From: Stercorarius parasiticus
Lineage: Eukaryota > Chordata > Aves > Charadriiformes > Stercorariidae
DNA: 64,000 nucleotides
Assembly (NCBI GenBank): GCA_013396915.1
Contig: VWZL01000265.1
Span: 453,163-517,162, forward strand
Reading direction: 5' to 3'
Positions within the stretch are counted from its first letter, which is position 1. The number at the start of each line of letters is the position of its first letter. Made by a program: the position numbers and the translations under genes. Positions 1 through 11,610 of the stretch are shown here, piece by piece. The notes beneath the pieces were generated by a model. The model was not told where the DNA came from. It did not search any database and saw only the letters and a program-made list of their open reading frames with translations.

Positions 1-162
1 ATCAGTAGCCCCTGTCCTTATGGGAGATTTCAATTTCCCCGACATTAACCGGGAACATCACGCTGCTGTGAGGAGCAGGTCTTGGTAATCTTGACGTTTG
101 TAGGAGAGCACTTCTTGTCATAAGTACTCAGTCAGTCAGCTAGGAAAGGTGCCCTCCTAGAC

Positions 163-540
163 TTGCTATTTGTGAATAGAGGACTAGTGGAGGGTGTGAT
201 GGTAGGTGGCTGTCTTGGCCACAGTGGTCATGAAATGGTTGAGTTTAAAATTTTTGGTGTAGTGAGAGGAAAGGACAGCAGAGTTGCTACCCTGGATTTT
301 AAGAAAGCAAACTTTAAGCTATTCAGGGAGCTAATTAGCAGAATATGCTGCGAATCTGCTTTTCAGGGCTTAGGAGTCCACAATTACTGGTCAGTCTTTA
401 AGAACCACCTTTTAGAAGCACAGGAACAGGCAATCCCACTGGTTCATAAGTCAAGCAAGCAGAACAGAAGACCAGTTTGGCTGAACAGGGAACTCTTCAT
501 GGAGCTCAAAAGGAGAAAGAAATTGGTATGGTCTCTGTGA
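163..540 (+). pseudogene. CR1 ORF2 fragment: endonuclease C-terminal region
   Basis: An open stretch reads LLFVNRGLVEGVMVGGCLGH and continues to NRRPVWLNRELFMELKRRKK, typical of the region between the endonuclease and reverse transcriptase of avian CR1 ORF2. It has no start codon of its own and ends at TGA (538-540). It is a remnant of the CR1 spanning 1-2058, not a host gene. Confidence 0.85.
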
Positions 541-1259
541 GCAAGGTCAGGCTTTGCAGAAAGATTACAGAGCTGTGTTTCACATGTGCAGGGAGAAGAC
601 ATGAAAGGACAAAACTCAACTAGAGTTGAAACTGGCCTGTATTGTTTCAGATAACAAGAAGGGCTTTTTAAAGTATGTTAATAGCAAAAGGAGGTCTAAA
701 GGGATTGATACTTCTTGAAGATGGTAATCTGACAAATAGGGATGAAGAAAAAGTGGAGGTATTCAATGGGGTTTTTGCTTCAGTCTTTAATAATAGTGAT
801 AGACCTTGGGTTGCCCGGTCCCCTGAGTTGTAGGACTATGAGTGTGGGAACAAAGACATTCCATTTGTGGACACTGAAACTGTAAGGGACTAGCTGTGTC
901 AGCTGAATGTTCACAAGTCCATGGGGCCTGATGAGATTCACCCCAGGGTACTGAAGGAGTTAGCAGATGTGATGGCAGGACCCCTCTCGATCATCTACCA
1001 AAGGTCTTGGGAGGCTAGGCTGCAAGCTAGCCAATGTTATTCCAGTTTACAAAAAGGGTGTGAGGGAAGACCCAGGGAACTACAGACCCGTTAAGTCTAA
1101 CTTCAATTCCTGGTAAAATTATGGAGAAGATTATACTGAGTACTATTGAAAGGCATTTAAAGGAACAATGCAAACATCAGGCACAGTCAACATCGGTTCA
1201 CAAAGGGGAAGTCCTGTTCAACTAATCTGATATCCTTCTATGATAAGGTAATCCACCTC

Positions 1260-1916
1260 GTGGATGAAGGGAAGACCGTGGATGTAGTTATTCTGGATTT
1301 TAGTAAGGCTTTTGATACTGTTCCTCACAGCATCCTCTGGACAAGTTGTCCAGCTGTGGGTGAGTGGGTTCACAGTGTGCTATGTGAAGAACTGGCTGAA
1401 GGGCAGAGTTCAAAGGGTTGTAGCAAATGGGGCTACATCTGCCTGGCGACTGGTCACCGGGGTGTTCCTCAGGGTTCACTTCTAGGACCATGCCTGTTCA
1501 ATGTATTTCTCAACAATCTATATGCAGGAATTGAATGCACCATTAGCAAGTTTGCTGATGATACCAACCTGGGAGGTGCTATTGACTCTCTTGAGGGGCA
1601 AGAGGCCTTGCAGAGGGATCTAGACAGATTGGAGCATTGGGCTATGATTAATGGGAGGAAATATAACAAGTCAAAATGCCAGATTCTGTACCTAGGACAG
1701 GGTAATGCCAGGGACAAGTACAGACTGCGAGAGGAGTGGCTGAAGAGCAGCCCTGCAGAAAGGGATCTGGGGGTGTGGGTCGACAGCAGGCTCAATATGG
1801 CCCTGGCAGCCAAGAGGGCAAAGCCCATCCTGGGGTGCATCAAACACAGTATAACCAGCCAGTCAAGAGAGGTGATTATCCCACTTGTATTCAGTGTTGG
1901 TGCTGCCTCACCATAG
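1260..1916 (+). pseudogene. CR1 ORF2 fragment: reverse transcriptase
   Basis: The stretch holds RT motifs in order: VVILDFSKAFDTVPHSIL (motif A with a catalytic Asp), GVPQGSLLGPCLFNVFLNNL (the QGSLLGP motif), and FADDTNLGG (the catalytic F-A-D-D form used by CR1). Then follow SKCQILYLGQG and [11 protein letters not shown]. The region after HSIL, usually a run ending in a shared Leu/Trp-rich segment, is distorted by frame changes, and the frame ends early at TAG (1914-1916). The C-terminal part continues in another frame, as [10 protein letters not shown], to about 2058. It is a dead copy. Confidence 0.88.
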
Positions 1917-2060
1917 AGTACAACGTGCAGTTCTGGGCCCCACAATTTAAGAGGAATGTTAAGGTCCTTGAATGTGTCGAGAGGAGGGCAACAAAGCTGG
2001 TGAAGGGACTGGAAGGAATGTCCTACAAGGAGCAGCTGAGGACTTTGGGCTTGTCTAGTN

Positions 2061-3755
2061 CAAAATATTCTCTTCTTCTCTTCAGTTTCACTCAAGCCTC
2101 TTATGTGTAGCTTCTTGTAAAATGAAATGGACAGAAATCCAGTTGCAATTCAGCTGGCTATATTGCCTTTTCACAGTTTTTGTAACAGACCTGCAGCGTT
2201 CAAAGCAGTACGGACATGATTACACACTGCTGTGGTAATGCTTGTCAGGAACCAGAGTTTCTTGGTAGAAACTGTTCAAGAAGATAAAAGATAATCAAGA
2301 CCTTGCGGAGTCTAGATGCTGACACTGATGAGAAGCATTATCTTAAACCTGCACATGCAACAGGAACTTTTTTTGAGTACTAATTGTAGCATATTCACAT
2401 CACATTTAGCCTTTTTTTTTTTTCTTCATCAGCACTGTACTTAGCAAGTATCTGTAGGAGCTGCCACCACAATCTTTATTCCTTAACTCTATAAACCTTG
2501 CATGCTTGTACATCACTTTCTCAAAAAGTAGTAAAAATAATAATTGTCATTTGCTGCTACAAACCAGAAGAGTATATTAGACATTGTGTTAAATACCACC
2601 TGCCAATATTATTTTCAGTAATGTAAAGAAATAATCCAGATACAGTATGAAGAAACAATTCTCTTGACAAAAGCAACAATGGTCTCAGAAAGTTACGGAT
2701 TGTAAGATCCATTCACCTGTGTTTCATCAGAGGAGGCCCCAGGTTCAGCCTCAGGACCCAACCCTTTTTGCCCATTTGGATAACTTAGGAAAAGTATCTA
2801 TCTGTGCATCTATGATCCACTAAGACTGGAATGAAATGTTTCCACTCACAATCATCTTTCTTTTCATTTAAATAAAACCAGCAGATAAGGATCAAATAAG
2901 AGAAACTGTTTCTGTAACTTTTACAGTTTTTACAGACATTTACTGAATTTAACCAGTATTTGCGTACAAGTTGGAGATTCCTCATAATATTTAAGAAACT
3001 GGCATAACTCTCAGATTGATGAAGACAGCAGAAGGTGGTTCTAAAAAATACACTGAGAAACTGACAGTCAAATCATCTGTTATGTTTGCACTAACTAGCA
3101 GCACAGTGTGACACACAGCTTGCAGAGGAAGAGCAGTAACACAACACAGGTCTGTAAAGGTATTCCATCGACCCCATCAGGCACATATTTCAGAGTCTGG
3201 AATATTGAATGGCTGATTTGAAAAGTCTCTGGCTACTCACCGCACTACCTCACGGAAGAAACAAGCACAAGGGAGTCAGTAGCACAGACTAATAGCCACC
3301 AAGTGAACGCCTTTAAGATACTTTGCCCACAGCGTACTGAAAGCTGTGAAAAATCGTTTAAGCAGTAGGGATACTACAGCAGCAGAATTGCTGAGGCAGA
3401 AGGGAGGCCTCTCAAAGGCTGTTTAGATGTCACATATATTTCCTGCTATCCACAACAGTCTGTCGTGTGAGGGGATTTCCTGAAGATCCTGTGGGGTATC
3501 CCTAAAACCCTCTCCATTAGAAGGTGATACCTCCTTTAGTTTTTGGGATAAAAAGCCATGTTCCTCTGCTGCTCTCATATCTCTTTGCTGGAATAATACA
3601 TAGGAAGGTCTGTGTACTTTGCTATGCCTAGTTCTCCTGAAGTGTAGGCATATCTTTGCATCTGCTCTTTGCTTTCATTTTATATGAAATTATGCTAATG
3701 CACAAGGCTTTATCCAGTAAAATAAATAGCAGTAGTGTACAGTTTCCTTGCTCAC
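2061..3755 (-). other. DCLK2 intron 7, visible part beyond the CR1
   Basis: AT-rich intronic sequence with several poly-T or poly-A runs. I found no coding exon, RNA gene or recognisable repeat in it. The intron continues left through the CR1 and off the window. Confidence 0.7.
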
Positions 3756-3864
3756 CGTTCTACGCACTCCTTTACAACAGCAAAATTGCCATCGCCAATC
3801 ACCTTCCCCACTTTATACTTCTCAAGAATGGTAGATGACCCTGAGCACTTGTTTCCATTCACAC
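3756..3864 (-). CDS. DCLK2: DCLK2 coding exon 7: start of kinase domain with glycine-rich ATP loop
   Basis: This 109-base exon completes Gly376, encodes residues 377-411 ([20 protein letters not shown] then [15 protein letters not shown]), and ends two bases into codon 412 (CG, Arg). The kinase domain begins near Tyr392. The nucleotide-binding loop is GDGNFAVV at 399-406, the form found in doublecortin-like kinases. The ALK lysine of the next strand lies in the next exon, off the window. The acceptor is TTTTTTGCAG (AG at 3866-3865) and the donor is GTGAGC (phase 2). This is the last coding exon I could find; nothing leftward to base 1 resembles further kinase sequence. Confidence 0.96.
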
Positions 3865-4822
3865 CTGCAAAAAAGCAAGGTCAATAATGCAAGCTGAAGA
3901 GAAGTGTCAGCAGGATGTAATATATCCCCAATGGGTTCCACGGATACAGAACAGTCACAAATGCAAAACAAAACTTGAAAGTAAGTGATTTTCTTCACAG
4001 CTTATTCCCTTGTTTTTATCTCAAACATAAGAAAGAACAAGATAAGACTAACCAGAGTTGTTTGACCTTCTAACACACAAATCAAATAGGACTATGTTTT
4101 TGTGTGGACATATTCTAAAAGTAATGAATGCAGTTAGAACTCCTTAGTCTAAATATTTTCTGAACTCAAAATACTTTTTTTGAAGTATCTTTTTGCATAC
4201 TCAAAGCAAAAATGCAAATAAGATTCACCTACAATGCACATAAAAGAACCAAGTTTTATTTGCTGAATTCCTTCAAGTTCCCTTAGCTGCTGCTGAAACA
4301 TCCAAAATGCAAATAATTTTGACAGGTGCTTATTTCAGTATTTTTAAATTAAAAAAAAATTACTCTAAAATTAAATTTAAAAATAATTTTTAAAATAACA
4401 CTGCTTTAAAAAGATAAGGAATGAATGGTTAAGTTTAGCTAAGGTCAGTTGATGGGCTAGTGGTTCTACACAAAGCACAATGTGCTGTTTTGAGGAGGGC
4501 TCCACTTTCAATCCAGCCACAAACACCATTTCTGGTGATACTCTGCCAGTCATGTTCAAAATCACTCAAATTCCTAATAGTGGGGTCCACTAGTACGCTA
4601 CCACTTGACAAAAAAAAGAACAAAATTTATTTCCTAGCTTTACTGCTCTGATGTAGAAAATGCGGTAACAATTTTTCCAAGATAAGGTTGTCAACACAAG
4701 GTATCAAATATCTCAGAACAAAAAATTATTTGGAGTCATCAGAAACCATCTAAAAGTGCTAAACCAACTGCCACCTACAACAAAATTTTTGCAAGGATTG
4801 TTAGCAATTATTGGTGTCCTAC
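3865..4822 (-). other. DCLK2 intron 6
   Basis: This 958-base intron is the shortest here. It is AT-rich, with a run of A and T near 4340-4400. Nothing else is recognisable. Confidence 0.85.
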
Positions 4823-4895
4823 CTTCGGGACTCTGGCAATGGAGTGATTCAGGTACACCATTCACATTGGAAGAAGATCCACCATGTGGAGAGAT
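4823..4895 (-). CDS. DCLK2: DCLK2 coding exon 6: short linker exon before the kinase domain
   Basis: This 73-base exon encodes residues 352-375 and one base of codon 376: ISPHGGSSSNVNGVPESLHC then QSPE. It matches the linker of DCLK2 just before the kinase. The acceptor is CATAG (AG at 4897-4896) and the donor is GTAGGA (phase 1). In the mammalian form as I recall it, a Gln precedes the Ile (LKQISAHG); here exon 5 ends LK and exon 6 starts at Ile, so that residue seems absent or depends on alternative acceptor choice. Because the exon enters at phase 0 and leaves at phase 1, skipping it would shift the frame. Confidence 0.9.
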
Positions 4896-7800
4896 CTATG
4901 GAATTACATAAGAACTTATTATTTCTGATGGTAAAGTAATCACAAGAAGGAGCCAGACAAAACCAGCAAAGTTAAAAAAACCCACCCTAAAAACACCTAT
5001 GCAAAGTCCATTTACTTTTCTACTCCCATCTTATTTTTATTCTTGCTTTCTCACAGTTCATCATTATAGTACATCATTGTCACTTGCACCAATTTAAGAT
5101 TCAGCCCTGATAGTCCTATTGAGATAAGTATTTCAACAGATTTCTGTAAACTGCAAAGAAAATTCCCTCCAGCTGCATGAACTTCCATCTAAACGCTATA
5201 GAGCCAGTGTGCGTGGAGACAAAATTCACTCCTCATTCTACAAGATCATTACAATAAACTCTGCATACATTTTCATGTAAGCCAGAGACAGCCATCTCCA
5301 CACAACTATTCAGTGGCCACTGCAGCAAGCGTGTGCCTTTATGCTGTAGTCTAACACATCCCTTCATAGCTGGCACTGTCTGAGGTTTCCCTAACTGAGC
5401 TCTGTCAATGTTTAGTTTGGAGAAGAGGAGGCTGAGGGGAGACCTCATTGCCCTCTACATCTACCTGAAAGGAGGTTGCAGAGAGGTGGGTGTTGGCCTC
5501 TTCTCCCAGGTGAATAATGACAGGACCAGAGGAAATGGTCTGAAGTTGCAGCAGGGGAGGTTTAGATTAGATATTAGGAAGAATTACTGTACTGAAAGAG
5601 TGGTCAGGCACTGGAACAGCCTGCCCAGGGAGGTGGCTGAGTCACCATCCCTAGAGGTATTCAAGAAACGTGTAGATTTGGCACTTCAGGGCATGCTCTA
5701 GTGTCAGAGATTGTAGGGCTTTTTTTGTGTGTGTATGGTTGGACTCGATGATCTCAAAGGTCCTTTCCAACCATGAAGATTCTATGATTCTATGCTCTTT
5801 AGATTAGCACTGAAGCATGCTAGGAAGGTAACGCAGAAATGCTTAATGTCCCTGCTAGTTTTCATTTAAAGAAGAGAATTTTGGCATAGGTGGCCGGGTT
5901 CATCTACGATAGTCAGATTTGCTTGGTAATCTAGCAGTCTATATTTTAGGTTGTTATGGATGTGAAGATTTATGACATCTACAAGCATTTCAAATTAGAT
6001 GTCTGATATGCATCCAGGCATAGATCCAGTTTTAGTAACTGTGACACTGTGTTAAAAACAAATGATTTTGAAGGATGAATGGTGTAGAAAACTACTTTTG
6101 CTGCACTAACAACTGTTTGGTTCTCAATCTGAATCTTGACAATTCTATTTAAAGTTATCCTGTCATACTGCCCAGGGACATACACAACATCCGATTTTTA
6201 TTTTAAAAAAGGGTGGAGACGTTGGAATGAACACTGGATGTGTTCTACGCACCACTGTTTTATAAGCTGTCCCATTACAATTAAGTAAAAGGATGCTCTA
6301 TGAAATTTAAACGTATTTAGATCATTCCCCCTTCTATACATAGCATTTCTTGCTGTTTTGTGAAGTTCCATATCTTGTTTTCTTCATGGGCTATTATAGT
6401 AGTTCTCACCACTCACCACATAAAGGATTAAAGTGCTTCTCTGCCTTAAGCTCAGTGTCTGTTGAAATGGCTTTGCATCACACCAGGAATGCAAATGCAG
6501 CATTTTCCGTTTTAGCTGACATTGTCTGGTTACACTGCTGAATATTTTAAATCATTAACACGATTGTCAATGAAAGAACTGAACTGACAGATAGGGATAT
6601 TGTCTAAAGGCTCATGAAATGGTAATGAATGCTTAAGTTTCTAGTGGCAGCTGAGCTGCCAAATCAGCTAAAGGTACAGTAACTATAAGCTAAACAACTT
6701 AATTTTGCAGAGCCTCTAAAACGATGATGTTTACTAGCATTTGGCATAGAAGTAGTATCAAACAGCAACCAGTCAGCTACTACTCTGCTCCTTGCTAATA
6801 ACTTAAAACCAGGCTATGTTAATGCTGCTGTCTTTCTGAGTTACCTATTTATTTAACAAGGACCAGGAACAAGGACATTTGGGTTAAATGACATTTGTGC
6901 AAAATCATGAGTCAGTCTCTTAACCAGTCAGTCACATTTTATTCAAGCATGAAGCAGAGATAACACAACAGATCACTGCAAAGTATTAGTCATCAGTCAA
7001 AAATATTAGTAATCTATTTTGGGTTTTCAGTGAGTGACAATACATGGGAATACGTAGCCCACATTTCCAACTTCCTTCATCCTTGTAATCAGGTCAGAGC
7101 ATGACTGGGCACATTCCTTCTTACCACAGTATTTACAAGAAGGAAGCAAACAGCAACAGGGAAAAAAGCTAAAAGGAATACAAAAAGGAAATAAATCTTG
7201 TGCTACTGTTGTGGCTGAGGTGCTAGATCAGAATCTGAAATGGCAGGTTTAACCTTAGTTCAGCCACTAATTTGCCTCACGGCTCTAGACATGAGGCTGA
7301 ACTCATTCTACAACAGAGGTTGACTGTAATTTGGGTGCTGTAAATCTGTGTCTCAGTTCCTCAGCAGCAAAATCAGTCTAGTCTTTCCATACTGTGTCAG
7401 AGCAAAGTAGAAATATTTAAAAGGTCATGCATTTTATTGCAATGCTCTGGAAACACTGAAGAACCACATAGATAGAGATTTACCCTTTTTCCAAAGAGAT
7501 TTCGAGTTGCATCACATTATGTAAAGCATTTAGCAAATTGATGACAATGGTGAATAGACTTGACACCAAGTGCAATACTTCAGTTTCCCTACCAGTACGA
7601 ATTAGCCAACTCTTCTTATCCACTGTATGAGCAAGAAAGATGCTGAATTATAAATTCAACAAAGTCAGCAGGTAAAGAATTCCTCTAAGAACTGCTATTG
7701 CACCTGTGTCAGTAGGTTGGATAACTGCATGTAAAGATTCTTAACTGCTAAATAGAAGCACCTGTATACAAAACTGAAGGCATTACAACCTTGATGAAGA

Positions 7801-10800
7801 TAGGCACTAATCCTTCAGATCACTTAAGCACATGTTTAACTTTAAGTACATTAACATCCTCGTAGAAGTAAAAGGGACTACTCAATAGCTTAAAGTTAAG
7901 CAAGTACTTAAGTTATTTGTTGGATCAGGTTTTAATGCCCTTTCACTTCGGTCATTTGGTCAATCAATCGAAAAAGTAATACTGAGACAAATTCAAACAC
8001 AATGCTATTTAGCATAATTGCTAATCTAAGAAAGGCCTCAACTGTAAAGCTTCTTTATTTAAACAATTTTCTTTTCTTTTTAAAAAAATTACAAGACTTT
8101 GTGGTACTTAATTTCAAGAGGGGACACCACTTTCCAAAATCTCATATTTAATCTAGTCTCTGGATGATTTTTATCATGGTTTATTACGAAGCGTGCATAG
8201 TAACAGATATACTGGAAGAGCTAAGAGTCTAAGTACCCCTAACAGCATTGCATATCCAGGTATCTGTAAATGCACAATTCAAACCAAAGATAAAGGTTAA
8301 ACCTTTCAATTGTAACCTGCCTACAGAACAGCAAAAGGACTCCTCTCAGTCAGTTGTCCTGTGCCACCTATATTACCATTATTTCTTAATCTATGCACTA
8401 GTTTTAATCTGTATGGAAAAGTTCATAGAAAAATAAGAGACTCAGCACATTTGCTCAAAAAAGAATATCGTACAGAGTAGTCACTTCATGCCCACACTTG
8501 TTAACTTTTGTATCTAAATCCTAACCTTGAAATAAAGCCTCTGCAAAGGGAAATGCTTAGGTTACAGGCTAAAATTGTGACGTTAAAAATAAACAACTTT
8601 AATAAGAATACATAGTAGCATGTGGTTGAGTGCACGGTATCCAGATTTGTCACTTACATTAATAAAGGCATTTATTTGGGTTGTGGGAAAATTCTGTAGT
8701 GTTTACTATTCTTAGGCCATAGCATAAATTCCTTACTTCAATGCAATCTCAGACTCCAGTGATTTTTTTTTTAAAACACTCCTGCAAGACTGGGATGTTG
8801 GACAGCAAACTGGCATACTATATGTACTGAACAACTAATAGCACAAGGACGCTCTGGTTGGAAGTGCTGAAAAGGACAGAAAGGAAGCCCTTCTCTTTAA
8901 AGATAAGCTGTTCACGAGGAGTGTTTCCTGCAAGGATGTTTTTTGTGTCTGCGCATACCACTTCTGCTTATAAAGTGTTGCGAAGCAGAAGAAATCCTTG
9001 GGGACTGAAGAGACCTCACTTTAAAGGAAAAGTGACATTTGCAGAATATGATGTAAGACTATGTCTGAGACTGAGAAAAAAAATTGCTGTTGCAATTGGT
9101 ATCTTTTCCAAGTTTACTGCCTTGATGATTAACATTATCATTTAAGCTCTATGTTGATCATCAAACTTCAAACAGCTTGGCCAGGTTCTAATCTGTAATC
9201 AAATATTTTATTTTGTTCTGGTATTCCAAACAACACAGTTTTTAAAGTACAGTTCATGTGCAGCTGCTCTGATGGTCTGCTCTTTACAGGAAATAGAAAC
9301 ATCAACCCGGATTTGTTCCCTTTTCCTGCTGCCTCAAGCTCATATAAAACTATTATTAAGTGTTGCCGTTTCATGCTCTCCAAAAATAAACATGTATGAT
9401 TTCTACAAAACAAATCAGCCAAAATATTGCATTTCCAAAGCCAGAAAACTCAGAAATATACTTTATTCTTTCACTGTCTGCCATGGTATTTGTATCTACA
9501 TTTTCATTCAGCTGTCGTCATGGCACCTCCTTTATACAAGTACAGGAAGCCAGACTACTTGTCTATGCAGCAATGCAATCTTAGCAGCAAGGAATTATTT
9601 AACTATCGGGAAAAGCAGTAATCTCAAAATAATAAAATTGGTCCCTACTTTCCCTCTGTTTTCCTCATCCGACTGGCCAAGATCAATCCTACAAAAATAA
9701 TAATGGGTTTCTTAAAAGCATCTGGTTTTGCATAAGATCATGTCTCCCTGTTACTGGTTTTATGTTGATACTTCACCAAAACAGTCATTACTACTAGAAC
9801 ATAATCAAGAAACAAGGACCACTGCACAGTGCACTTGATGCTTTTGGAATTTATCCTGAGATTCACCAGATAACTTTCCCTATCTTTAGTCTTAGGAGCA
9901 CAGCTGGGATCCTCCTACTGAACAGATGCATCCTAACGGGATGAAACAAGAGGTTTGCACTACTTCAGTAACACGTCAGGTCTGAGATGATTAATTTGTT
10001 TTTGCTGTTTTCTTTGGTCATATAGGGATGACTTATTTGACACGAAAACCCATTAGTATCCAGCATCAATTAAATTCCAAATGAAAAATACAACAGCCTA
10101 CTTCAGTGAAATTGACAATGAAGGGGAGGACATGTCCACTTCATTAAAAATTGCTTGTTACTATCAGAATTATCTCTATCTTAATGGAGCTTTCATCGGC
10201 TAAAAGCAGACAGGACAGCGTGGGAAAAAAAATGAACGAAATTATCTAGTTTCTAAACTTGTAATTTCATTAAAGACAGACAAAAGAGCATTTGTTAAAT
10301 ATAGTGCAGACCAGCTGAGAGCCTTAAGTCCGATGATTTTGGTGTCCTCTATGGTAAGTTCTATAGCAGAGCTGTCCAGACAAATTTTAAGACACACAGT
10401 CCTAATTTTCAATGTCAGAACTATTACTGCTCTTGAAAATGCTTTTCAGGGGAAAGGCCAGTCTATGTTGCTTTGGACAAAGAGAAGTTCAGCAACATAA
10501 AGGCAGAGATCAACACTAAATTGCCTCAATGAATCAAACAACTAAAAATACATTAGAATTAAACAAATAAATCAAAACCTTTCCTTAGAATCACAGAAGC
10601 CTGGCAGAAATCAGTGCCATACTCCTTGCAAAACAGACAAAGACGTGGTAACAATTAGCATGTCAAAACCCAAATGTAAATACTATTCAAATCACGTCCT
10701 TTAGCCAGTCTCTTAATTGAGAAAACAGTTTTTTGCAGAATTATGTAGCCTCTTCACAACTGTTGTGTTCACCAATGGGAGCTACCACTTGCCCGGAATA

Positions 10801-11515
10801 ATCAGCGCAAACCATCCAGCGTGCTTCCAGAAAGGCTGCAATTGATGATTTCACAGAAAAATTCTCCTTGAAAGGACAGCTGCACAAATGCAGCGGTAAG
10901 ATGCTCAGCTGTGCTCCAGACTGTTCCTTTTATTTTACTAAGCAGAAGGCACAGAGCAGCCGCTAAGAACTGTAAAGGTTACCAATTTTAAAGTGGGAGA
11001 GGAAGAGAATTCGCTTGGTGCAACACAGAAAAATCTGTCACACATCAGGCTGCTCCCAAAGGAACCCCTCACACGCTTTCAGGCAGGAGACTGCATGAAG
11101 GGGTGAAATTGTGTGCCACGGATGAAGAAGGGTGCTTTAGATGAAATTCTGGGCAATGCAACAAGACTACAATGTATCCAAAAGAGGATACTACATTTAT
11201 ATAAGCTGAGGGAATATAAATTACTTGGGGGTTTTCTGCAGTCCACAAAACAATGGAAAATTTGGAGGGCAAATTGGCATATTAAAGCCACCATCATCCT
11301 CCACCTTTCCTAAGTCAACAGTTCCATCCTACCAACCAAAGACAAAATACAAAAATCTTACTTCAGATCTCTTCTCCGCTTCAACTCAAAAATCATACTA
11401 GCAGGGCTACCCTATAGAATTATAACTTTTTTTTTTTCCTTATTCTTCAGTGTAACTGTAATACATCACTCAATGAATAATAGAATTTAGAGGTTTTGAC
11501 GGTTCTTGCACTTAC
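4896..11515 (-). other. DCLK2 intron 5
   Basis: This 6.6-kb intron holds one clear CR1 3' end (5410-5794). The rest is AT-rich with no recognisable gene or repeat. Short open frames, for example around 9272-9700, show no family signature. Confidence 0.8.
5410..5794 (+). mobile_element. CR1 LINE 3' end, 5'-truncated
   Basis: The fragment starts at gtttagtttggagaagagga and encodes the last part of CR1 ORF2 ([20 protein letters not shown], then [20 protein letters not shown]). It runs through a short 3' UTR with ggttggactcgatgatctca and ends in two tandem ATTCTATG octamers at 5779-5794. The ORF remnant is open for most of its length, suggesting a fairly young copy. It sits in DCLK2 intron 5 about 515 bases upstream of exon 6 in transcription, opposite to the gene. 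Confidence 0.95.
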
Positions 11516-11610
11516 CTTGAGTCCACGAAAGCTGCCTGGGCTTGTTGGTGAAGAACTGGAGGACTTTGTAGATTTCGGTGTGGATAATTGACTGCTTGGG
11601 GTTCCATTAA
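11516..11610 (-). CDS. DCLK2: DCLK2 coding exon 5: DCLK2-specific Ser/Thr/Pro linker
   Basis: This 95-base exon completes Val320 and encodes residues 321-351: NGTPSSQLSTPKSTKSSSSS then PTSPGSFRGLK. This block separates DCLK2 from DCLK1 in my recollection and is the best paralogue marker in the window. The acceptor AG is at 11612-11611 and the donor GTAAGT is a perfect consensus (phase 0). The segment is a disordered tether between the DCX domains and the kinase, with TP and SP sites that could be phosphorylated. A pyrimidine-rich tract lies just before the acceptor in transcription order. Confidence 0.94.

Larger units (their letters stand above)
1..2058 (+). mobile_element. CR1 LINE, decayed endonuclease and reverse-transcriptase region, cut at both ends
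   Basis: Plus-strand translation shows CR1 ORF2 pieces in order. PVLMGDFNFPDIN (endonuclease) is near base 10-48, its C-terminal part at about 163-537, the reverse transcriptase at about 1260-1916, and the C-terminal [20 protein letters not shown] region to about 2058. The frame is broken by stops and shifts, so no protein could be made. The left end is the window edge. The right end is a single undetermined base at 2060, after which the CR1 match stops before its 3' UTR and tail. It lies in the DCLK2 intron following exon 7, opposite in strand to the gene. Confidence 0.93.

Noticed and set aside
1469..2095. 208-codon minus-strand open frame at the left end
   Set aside because: It is antisense to the CR1 reverse-transcriptase remnant and contains an undetermined residue.
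2785..2985. Candidate further kinase exon of DCLK2 left of exon 7
   Set aside because: The translation has none of the expected ALK-Ile-Ile-Asp or later kinase motifs, so the remaining exons are taken to be off the window.
9272..9700. 142-codon plus-strand open frame in intron 5
   Set aside because: No recognisable domain, biased toward hydrophobic and Ser/Ile/Leu residues as in random AT-rich sequence, and no splice context.
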